Source of the DNA: Sulfurovum sp.
GTDB lineage: Bacteria; Campylobacterota; Campylobacteria; Campylobacterales; Sulfurovaceae
Reading direction: 5' to 3'
DNA length: 5,260 nt
Assembly: GCA_003978395.1 (NCBI GenBank)
Contig: QNZV01000098.1
Coordinates: 1-5,260 of the forward strand
The notes under the pieces were generated by a model, which was not told the DNA's origin, did no database searches, and was given only the letters and a program-made list of their open reading frames with translations. The stretch's first letter is position 1; every line of letters begins with the position of its first letter. The position numbers were made by a program, and so were the translations under genes. This document shows positions 1 to 4,508 of this stretch, in pieces.

Positions 1-1
1 T

Positions 2-652
2 TTGATTCATATATTGAAACATATTCAGCGTCATGCCCCGTTTAAGTTTGAGTTTGAAGCATGTACTGTAAATTATGGAATGCCAAATGAAAAATATGAT
101 TACTTGGTTGAACATTGTAAAAAATATGATATTAAACATACTGTATATGAGACGAATATAAATGAAATATCTAATGATACTATTCGTGAAAACTCATCAT
201 TTTGCTCTTATTTCTCAAGAATGAGAAGAGGAGCTTTATATACTTTTGCCCAAGAGCATGGTTTTACAAAAGTAGCACTTGGACACCATTTTGATGATAC
301 CGTAGAGAGCTTTTTTATGAACATGTTCTATAATGGTTCTATGAGAGCAATGGCACCTATCTATAAAACAAACCGAGGCTTCCATCTGATTCGACCACTT
401 ATAGAGGCTCGTGAAAAGCAACTTAGAGCTTTTGCAGATGAGAATAATCTACAACCTATTGGAGATGAAGCTTGTCCTGCCATGCTAAAAGATGTAAAGA
501 TGCCCCATGCTAGGGCAAATATGAAAATATGGTTAGAAGATTTAGAGAAAAATAACTCAAAGGTCTTTAAGATGATAAGAGCATCTTTTAAACATATTCA
601 TGATGATACATTTTTAGACCCAGAGCGTTGGGAGAGAGATGATATTCAATAA
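2..652 (+). CDS. ttcA: TtcA-like tRNA 2-thiocytidine synthetase, 5'-truncated
   Basis: C-terminal 216 residues of a PP-loop ATPase of the TtcA/TilS group. The reading frame is open at the window edge, so the SGGKDS-type ATP-binding loop and the true start lie upstream. TtcA thiolates C32 of certain tRNAs in the cytoplasm, using ATP and an Fe-S cluster. Seen here, with numbering from base 2: a C-S-x-x-S-R-x-R-R-G segment at 68-77, GHHFDD at 94-99, an NMFYNGSMRAM stretch at 107-117 and IRPLIEAREK at 130-139. All of these match E. coli TtcA from memory. The oddity is in the cysteines: the first CxxC motif reads C68-S-Y-F71, and the C-terminal cysteine motif appears only as C158-P-A-M. At least one expected cluster ligand is therefore missing. 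Family membership is firm. Exact substrate and Fe-S chemistry are uncertain, and a TtcA-like paralogue is possible. The gene ends 2 bases from the stop of the convergent small gene. Confidence 0.85.
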   Translation: MIHILKHIQRHAPFKFEFEACTVNYGMPNEKYDYLVEHCKKYDIKHTVYETNINEISNDTIRENSSFCSYFSRMRRGALYTFAQEHGFTKVALGHHFDDTVESFFMNMFYNGSMRAMAPIYKTNRGFHLIRPLIEAREKQLRAFADENNLQPIGDEACPAMLKDVKMPHARANMKIWLEDLEKNNSKVFKMIRASFKHIHDDTFLDPERWERDDIQ

Positions 653-654
653 TA

Positions 655-876
655 TTAAGCAATCTGTTTTATAAACTTTGTTTCAATTAAAAAAGGTTGA
701 ACATCAAGATGGCGTTCAGAGAATTTTTCAATAAACATATCAAGTTCTCCTTTTTTACCAATCCACTCAGGAAGATATTTATGGGCATAACCTTTCTCAA
801 CTTGGGTAAAACCTGGGTATGATTGTATAGCATTTCTAAGTTTTTCTATCAAAATTTCTTTTTCTTGACGACTCAT
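655..876 (-). CDS. Small uncharacterised protein, 73 aa
   Basis: I do not recognise a family. The predicted protein is 73 residues, soluble and rich in charged residues, with no signal peptide, membrane segment or cysteine. The first 18 residues look helical and amphipathic (MSRQEKEILIEKLRNAIQ). A G-Y-A-H-K-Y-L-P-E-W segment follows in the middle, and a second charged helix (DMFIEKFSERH) lies near residues 46-56. Support for a real gene: AGAAGGA (reverse complement of 882-888) lies 5 bases before the ATG at 874-876, the gene fits exactly between a convergent stop and a divergent intergenic region, and no better gene overlaps it. It appears to be transcribed alone. Function is unknown. Confidence 0.62.
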   Translation of the reverse strand: MSRQEKEILIEKLRNAIQSYPGFTQVEKGYAHKYLPEWIGKKGELDMFIEKFSERHLDVQPFLIETKFIKQIA

Positions 877-908
877 TTTTTTCCTTCTAGTTTAATTTAA
901 TATTTTCT

Positions 909-937
909 ACTATAGCAAATATTAGCTTAAACTTAAA
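909..937 (-). promoter_or_regulatory. Candidate promoter for the 73-aa gene
   Basis: Read on the minus strand, a TATAGT -10-like box (reverse complement of 909-914) is preceded after 16 bases by TTAAGT (931-936), a weak -35. It lies about 33 bases upstream of the start codon, which is a sensible distance. The whole region is AT-rich, so chance matches are likely. Confidence 0.3.
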
Positions 938-1011
938 TATTTTTTTAAAATTTTTTTCTTATATATAAACAAGTTTTAATCTTTTAAAGTAAAGTTAGAT
1001 TTATCCTTGGA

Positions 1012-1017
1012 TATAAT
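1012..1017 (+). promoter_or_regulatory. Sigma-70 -10 box for the atpZ operon
   Basis: A perfect TATAAT lies 36 bases before the atpZ start codon. There is no convincing TTGACA 16-18 bases upstream. The upstream DNA is a run of A/T tracts, as is usual for housekeeping promoters in Campylobacterota, which rely on the -10 element and T-rich periodicity. The expected transcript start is near 1024, giving a leader of about 30 bases that contains the AAGGA ribosome site at 1044-1048. Confidence 0.6.
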
Positions 1018-1053
1018 GTTGAAAAAAGTTAATCTTTAGAAAAAAGGATAGTT

Positions 1054-1350
1054 ATGTCAAATCAAGAAGAACCAAAATTAAAGAAAATAGTACTTGCTGC
1101 TGACGGTCTAAGTTTAGGTATATCAATAGTAGTTGCTATACTTTTAGGTGTTGGACTTGGTCTTTTAATGAAAAATTTATTTGAAATTCCATGGTTATTG
1201 TGGTTGGGGGTATTTTGGGGTGTATCTGCAGCTATTTTAAATGTATATAAAGCTTATGAAAAACAGAAAAAGTCTTTGGATGAGTTAGCTAATGACCCTA
1301 GATATAGACACAAAAAGTATGATGATTTAGATGAGGATGATAAATACTAA
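1054..1350 (+). CDS. atpZ: AtpZ-like F1Fo-ATPase accessory membrane protein
   Basis: 98-residue inner-membrane protein resembling the AtpZ/AtpI family (the 'ATPase gene 1' group). Two hydrophobic helices are visible, about residues 18-39 (Gly-rich, with LGVGLGLLMK) and 46-66 (PWLLWLGVFWGVSAAILNVY). A short basic N-terminus precedes them and a charged, Asp-rich tail of about 30 residues follows. The Gly-rich first helix, the short turn with I-P and a second helix ending in N-x-Y are typical of the family. AtpZ proteins are linked to assembly of the F1Fo rotor or to Mg/Ca transport at the ATP synthase. Here the gene stands apart from any visible atp operon. The start is supported by AAGGA at 1044-1048. 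The stop overlaps the next start (TAATG), so translation of the two is probably coupled. The assignment rests on helix pattern and motifs, not on a search. Confidence 0.8.
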   Translation: MSNQEEPKLKKIVLAADGLSLGISIVVAILLGVGLGLLMKNLFEIPWLLWLGVFWGVSAAILNVYKAYEKQKKSLDELANDPRYRHKKYDDLDEDDKY

Positions 1351-1862
1351 TGAAGAGTGCTATTATTACTTTAATTATTGTTGATTTATTTATTATTACT
1401 ATGAGCCTCTTATTTGGAGATGAATATTGGCTTATTAATACTCAAATGGGATTTATCCCTTCTGCTTTTGTTATGTTTGGTTCAATGTTGAGTTATAGGT
1501 CAATGGTTCAAGGACGTTTACGTGTAGGAGCAATTCCAGATGATGAACGTGATACTTTAGATACACTAGAAGACCCTTATGACCTCTATGATGAAGAGAG
1601 AAAAAAAGATGATAGTGAAAAAACATTGGTTGAAGTTGTCAAAGAAGAGCGTCAAAATTTAAAAAAGAGCAGACGAACTATTTGGCAGACAACAAAAGAT
1701 GCTAAAGCCTCTTTCTCTTTTTATCGTCTATTTTCATATCTGCTATTAATTATTGGATTTTTTTATTTAAATAACAATCATATTTTAAATATACCTATCT
1801 ATTTATTTTCATTAGCAATTCCGACTATTGTAATTGTCTCTGTATTGATGCGAAAAAGTTAA
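1350..1862 (+). CDS. Uncharacterised four-helix inner-membrane protein
   Basis: 170 residues; I do not recognise a named family. Predicted layout: two hydrophobic helices near the N-terminus (about 4-22 and 31-48), a highly charged region of about 70 residues (51-121) rich in Asp, Glu, Lys and Arg and probably cytoplasmic, then two more helices (about 124-140 and 147-166). The acidic stretch at 64-91 and the following basic one look like a flexible or helical linker. The start codon shares one base with the atpZ stop (TAATG). The nearest purine-rich site, GAGG at 1333-1336, is 13 bases away, so reinitiation after atpZ is the likely mode of translation. Co-translation with an AtpZ-like protein suggests a shared role in membrane or ATP-synthase biogenesis, but that is inference from position only. 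Confidence 0.75.
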   Translation: MKSAIITLIIVDLFIITMSLLFGDEYWLINTQMGFIPSAFVMFGSMLSYRSMVQGRLRVGAIPDDERDTLDTLEDPYDLYDEERKKDDSEKTLVEVVKEERQNLKKSRRTIWQTTKDAKASFSFYRLFSYLLLIIGFFYLNNNHILNIPIYLFSLAIPTIVIVSVLMRKS

Positions 1863-1864
1863 AC

Positions 1865-1884
1865 CTTGATTGACATAGACTAAG
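1865..1884 (+). promoter_or_regulatory. Candidate HspR operator (HAIR-like inverted repeat)
   Basis: The known HspR-associated inverted repeat (HAIR) is CTTGAGT-N7-ACTCAAG. Here CTTGATT (1865-1871), seven bases, then ACTAAG (1879-1884) is seen. The left half matches 6 of 7 bases. The right half matches if one C is missing. The element covers the whole -35 box of the cbpA promoter, so a bound repressor would block RNA polymerase. HspR is encoded in the same operon. HspR autoregulation of cbpA-hspR is known in Helicobacter and Campylobacter. The imperfect right half keeps confidence moderate. Confidence 0.45.
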
Positions 1885-1899
1885 ATATTTTGATATACT
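1870..1899 (+). promoter_or_regulatory. Sigma-70 promoter of cbpA-hspR
   Basis: A perfect TTGACA -35 (1870-1875), an 18-base spacer and TATACT as -10 (1894-1899) make the best promoter in the window. The start of transcription is expected near 1905-1907, giving a leader of about 30 bases with GAGG at 1925-1928, seven bases before the cbpA ATG. A near-consensus vegetative promoter with a repressor-type repeat on its -35 fits a heat-shock operon controlled by repression instead of an alternative sigma factor. Confidence 0.8.
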
Positions 1900-1935
1900 T
1901 ACCCTAATATTAATTTAATTTATTGAGGTATAACA

Positions 1936-2793
1936 ATGGCAAAAAGTTTATATGAAACTTTAGGTGTAAACGAGCATGCAAGTGCAGATGTGATTAAAAA
2001 AGCATATCGAAAATTAGCAAGAAAATATCATCCTGATGTAAACAAAGATGAATCTGCTATTGAAAAATTCAAAGAGATTAATGCAGCATATGAAGTACTA
2101 TCAGACAAAAAGAAAAAAGATGAATATGATATGTATGGTGACCAGATATTTGGTGGTCAGAATTTCCATGATTTTGCACAAAATCAAGGAAGTAGTGTTG
2201 ATTTAGATGATTTATTAAAAAGTATCTTTGGTGGAGGTTCTGGTTTTGGTGGAGGTGGTTTTGGAGGAGGAAACGCTTCCTCCGATGAGCTTGACCAACG
2301 TATTAATATCACTATCGCTTTTTACGTCTCTGTTAAAGGTGGAAAACACAATGTATCTTTAAATAATGAGAGTTTCGATATTAAAATTCCAGCAGGAATT
2401 AAAAGTGGAGAGACACTTCGAGTACGAGGAAAAGGAAGTGTTGGAAGAATGGGTAAACGAGGAGACTTACTTATTAAGGTAGAGGTTTCCCCATCTCCTG
2501 TTTTTGAGCGAAAAGATAATGATTTATATATGAGTATGGATGTTAATTTAAAAACAGCACTGTTTGGTGGAAAGGTAACGATTACCTCTTTAATTAATGA
2601 TGATATTACACTCAAAGTACCTCAAAATACAAAAAATGGTCAGAAATTTAGAGTTCGTGGTGCAGGGGTTATTGATAGAAAAACATCACTCAAAGGAAAT
2701 CTTTATCTAACAGCAAATATTGTTTTACCAAATATTGATGATTTGGATGATGATTTTAAAAAGATATTAGAAGAGAATCTTCCTGATGCATAG
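1936..2793 (+). CDS. cbpA: DnaJ-family co-chaperone (CbpA type, no zinc finger)
   Basis: 285-residue J-domain protein of the cytoplasmic DnaK system: it stimulates the ATPase of DnaK and delivers unfolded clients. Domains: J-domain at about 4-68 with the essential HPD triad at 32-34 (KYHPDVNK) and the [14 protein letters not shown] helix; a Gly/Phe-rich linker at about 99-113; C-terminal substrate-binding domain I at about 122-195 (V-x-G-G-K and [17 protein letters not shown]) and domain II at about 196-265 ([28 protein letters not shown]). There is no CxxCxGxG zinc-finger repeat and no cysteine, so this is a class B/CbpA protein, with normal length for that class. The start is supported by GAGG at 1925-1928. 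Its last 8 bases overlap hspR. It is expressed from the promoter just upstream and probably repressed by HspR. Confidence 0.95.
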   Translation: MAKSLYETLGVNEHASADVIKKAYRKLARKYHPDVNKDESAIEKFKEINAAYEVLSDKKKKDEYDMYGDQIFGGQNFHDFAQNQGSSVDLDDLLKSIFGGGSGFGGGGFGGGNASSDELDQRINITIAFYVSVKGGKHNVSLNNESFDIKIPAGIKSGETLRVRGKGSVGRMGKRGDLLIKVEVSPSPVFERKDNDLYMSMDVNLKTALFGGKVTITSLINDDITLKVPQNTKNGQKFRVRGAGVIDRKTSLKGNLYLTANIVLPNIDDLDDDFKKILEENLPDA

Positions 2794-3157
2794 CTATGAT
2801 GAACCTGTTTATCTTATATCTGTGGTTGCATCTATTTTAGATATACATCCTCAAACGTTAAGACAGTACGAGAAGGAAGGACTTATTGAACCTTCTCGTA
2901 CTCAAGGACGTATGCGTCTATACTCTCAACGTGATATTGATAAAATTAAGTTTGTACTACAATTAACACGAAAAATGGGTATTAACTTAGCAGGTGTGGA
3001 TGTTATCTTAAAATTAAAAAAACAGATGGATGCAATGAGTTCAGAAATTAATGATTTACGAGAAGAGCTTTCTAAAGTCAATCGAAATGGCTCTGTTCCT
3101 ACGAACAAATCTGTAGTAACAACAACCAATTACGATATTATTATTTTTAAAGAGTGA
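2786..3157 (+). CDS. hspR: HspR, MerR-family heat-shock repressor
   Basis: 123-residue DNA-binding repressor. The MerR-type helix-turn-helix lies at about residues 8-28 ([21 protein letters not shown]). It is followed by the wing segment with [17 protein letters not shown] and the D-I-D-K-I helix, and a dimerisation helix runs at about 70-100 with a heptad-like pattern. The tail ends in YDIIIFKE, which I recall as typical of Campylobacterota HspR. HspR represses chaperone genes and is relieved on heat shock; in Helicobacter it acts with DnaK/DnaJ partners as cofactors. Starting at ATG 2786 places the first 8 bases inside cbpA. A second ATG at 2796 is out of frame. The ribosome site (AGAAGAG, 2769-2775) is weak, so translational coupling to cbpA is likely. 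No third operon gene follows: the next gene is convergent, 15 bases away. Confidence 0.93.
   Translation: MHSYDEPVYLISVVASILDIHPQTLRQYEKEGLIEPSRTQGRMRLYSQRDIDKIKFVLQLTRKMGINLAGVDVILKLKKQMDAMSSEINDLREELSKVNRNGSVPTNKSVVTTTNYDIIIFKE
2865..2902 (+). repeat. Perfect 12-bp inverted repeat inside hspR
   Basis: AGTACGAGAAGG (2865-2876) and CCTTCTCGTACT (2891-2902) are exact reverse complements, separated by 14 bases. The stem is half G/C in an otherwise AT-rich gene, so it should fold stably in the mRNA. It covers the codons for roughly residues 27-39 (from Gln-Tyr-Glu-Lys to Pro-Ser-Arg-Thr), the end of the HTH and the start of the wing. There is no T-run after it, so it is not an intrinsic terminator. 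Confidence 0.7.
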
Positions 3158-3167
3158 TTTTACTGTT

Positions 3168-3193
3168 GGATATTATTTACTTTGATAATATCC
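3168..3193. terminator. 9-bp perfect hairpin at convergent gene ends, possible bidirectional terminator
   Basis: GGATATTAT (3168-3176) pairs exactly with ATAATATCC (3185-3193) around an 8-base loop. It begins 10 bases after the hspR stop and contains the stop codon (3173-3175) and last codons of the minus-strand protease-like gene. The position suits a shared terminator, but neither strand has a clear T-run after the stem and the stem is AT-rich, so termination strength is doubtful. Confidence 0.4.
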
Positions 3194-4291
3194 ATCTGGG
3201 TTATATATAAAATAGACATCTGTTGGTGTAAGATGAGGTAGATATTGAATCGGTTTTCCACCTTTGCTAATAGTCTCAATATCTGTAAGATTTTTACTCT
3301 TTTCCTCTTTCTCCTCAATTATATCTGTTACCACTGATGTATCTTCAATTTTAGTAACTATATTTTGAACCCAATGTAATTTTTGTGCATCTACTGCAAA
3401 TTCAGACCAATCTCCTTTTGATGACTTCTCATACATCTTTTTTTGAAGTTCATCAATAGTTATGCCCATCTTTTTTGCAATTGGTGTAGCTAAATATTTC
3501 CACCATTTTTCTAAATTTTTATAACTCTCTTTTTGTTCTGTTAGATTACTGTTTCCTTGTTGATACATACTTGGTTGATGATGTAACATTGTAGCATGAG
3601 AATAAGCAAAAGATTTGTCTGCTAGAGTTACAATAATTGCTGCCATTGAAGCAGCAAATGATTTAAGAACGACATAAACAGGTGCATGACTACTCTCCAT
3701 CGCTTTAATAATAAGGTACCCTGCCATAACTGAACCACCAGGAGAACTATCAATAACTAAAAAGATAGGTTTATCTTTATCTTTATTGTTATAATAGTTT
3801 ATTTTATTGGTTATATTTATGGCTGTTTTTTCTGTTATTGCTCCATTTAAAGATATTCTCCTATCTGAAATAATTAATGTATTATCTTTTTTTAGTGGAT
3901 TATCTAGGTAAATAGGTTTTTTATCTACATAATGGCTAAGCTCTTCTTTCATTTTAAATATAGAAAGCTCTGATTCTAATTTCTCTTTTTTTAGCTCCCA
4001 TTTAGCCTTTTTTACATTGATTTCATGGGTTACTTTATTGGCTTTGATTTCAGCTAATTCGGCATCATTTTTTAGTTTTTTTATATTATTTTGATAGAGT
4101 GTTATCTCTTTATATTTTTTATTTTTTTGAGTTAACTCTTTAAGTTTAAACTCTGCTTCAAGAATCTTACTCTCTAGTTTAAGTTTTTCTAATTTTAGAG
4201 AACTTTTATTGACATCATTTAATGAAATTAAAGAAGATGCTTCAAGATTTCCTAACAAAAGTATGTTTAGTATATATATTTTATATTTCAT
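3173..4291 (-). CDS. Exported ClpP-family (S14) serine protease with N-terminal coiled coil
   Basis: 372 residues. Residues 1-20 look like a Sec signal peptide (MKYK, hydrophobic IYILNILLLGNL, then EASS). Residues about 28-120 are a Lys/Glu/Leu-rich coiled coil. Residues about 138-316 form a ClpP-like domain: RRISLNGAI (144-152), the oxyanion-loop type DSSPGGSVMAG (181-191), nucleophile Ser215 in F-A-A-S-M-A-A, His238 in H-H-Q-P, a handle-like helix at about 255-290, and Asp294 in G-D-W-S-E-F-A-V-D-A. All three triad positions align with ClpP. A Glu/Lys-rich stretch (326-333) and a 30-residue tail with no known motif follow. ClpP itself is about 195-210 residues and lacks the signal and coiled coil. 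The start is supported by GGAGAG (reverse complement of 4298-4303) six bases upstream. Substrate and unfoldase are unknown; export is inferred from a modest signal peptide, which could also be a membrane anchor. Confidence 0.85.
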   Translation of the reverse strand: MKYKIYILNILLLGNLEASSLISLNDVNKSSLKLEKLKLESKILEAEFKLKELTQKNKKYKEITLYQNNIKKLKNDAELAEIKANKVTHEINVKKAKWELKKEKLESELSIFKMKEELSHYVDKKPIYLDNPLKKDNTLIISDRRISLNGAITEKTAINITNKINYYNNKDKDKPIFLVIDSSPGGSVMAGYLIIKAMESSHAPVYVVLKSFAASMAAIIVTLADKSFAYSHATMLHHQPSMYQQGNSNLTEQKESYKNLEKWWKYLATPIAKKMGITIDELQKKMYEKSSKGDWSEFAVDAQKLHWVQNIVTKIEDTSVVTDIIEEKEEKSKNLTDIETISKGGKPIQYLPHLTPTDVYFIYNPDGYYQSK

Positions 4292-4318
4292 AGTCTTCTC
4301 TCCATTTTAATCTATTAT

Positions 4319-4349
4319 TTTATATTGTATTATATTAGAAATATGTCAG
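4319..4349 (-). promoter_or_regulatory. Candidate promoter for the ClpP-like gene
   Basis: On the minus strand, CTGACA (reverse complement of 4344-4349) is a good -35-like box, but the -10 candidates are badly spaced: TATAAA (4319-4324) at 19 bases, and a perfect TATAAT (4329-4334) at only 9. A promoter somewhere here is expected because the gene is first in its direction. Which box is used cannot be decided in such AT-rich DNA. Confidence 0.3.
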
Positions 4350-4417
4350 TATAGTATTAAAAAATTATATTAAAAGATATTATATTAAATAAACCTTATA
4401 TATATATATTAAATAAA
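4330..4417. repeat. Short AT-rich direct repeats in the divergent intergenic region
   Basis: TTATATTA occurs at 4330-4337, 4365-4372 and 4380-4387. The 13-mer TATATTAAATAAA occurs at 4381-4393 and 4405-4417, with starts 24 bases apart. A TATATATATA-type run lies between. The block sits between the divergent ClpP-like and lipoprotein genes. It could bind a regulator, be bent or easily melted DNA, or be simple low-complexity sequence. Confidence 0.4.
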
Positions 4418-4473
4418 GAAAAACATCGTACGTAAGGATATATTTATTAAAGAAGAATAGAGATATTAGAAGA

Positions 4474-4479
4474 TATAGT
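4474..4479 (+). promoter_or_regulatory. Candidate -10 box for the lipoprotein gene
   Basis: TATAGT lies 29 bases before the lipoprotein start codon. A second option, TATAAA, lies at 4482-4487. No -35 of quality is seen at the right distance. The ribosome site AAGGAG at 4494-4499 is strong. Confidence 0.3.
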
Positions 4480-4508
4480 TTTATAAATATGCTAAGGAGA
4501 AGTGAAAG

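Noticed and set aside
2..4. TTG at base 2 as the real start of the TtcA-like protein
   Set aside because: The TtcA family needs an N-terminal PP-loop that would lie upstream; the frame is simply cut by the window edge.
236..421. Minus-strand open frame of 61 codons inside the TtcA-like gene
   Set aside because: Lies wholly within a strongly supported coding region on the other strand; the product shows no recognisable domain.
877..1053. Small RNA or riboswitch in the divergent intergenic region
   Set aside because: Only A/T tracts, promoter-like boxes and ribosome sites are visible; no stable stem or conserved aptamer-like motif.
2322..2615. Minus-strand open frame of 97 codons opposite cbpA
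   Set aside because: Antisense to the C-terminal domains of a clear DnaJ-family gene; no domain pattern in its product.
2796..2798. Alternative ATG for hspR after the cbpA stop
   Set aside because: It is out of frame with the HspR protein; the in-frame start is the overlapping ATG at 2786.
2926..3129. Minus-strand open frame of 67 codons opposite hspR
   Set aside because: Covered by the dimerisation helix and tail of HspR, both conserved-looking; no independent support.
4330..4417. CRISPR-like array
   Set aside because: Repeats are only 8-13 bases, low complexity, few and irregularly spaced; no cas genes.
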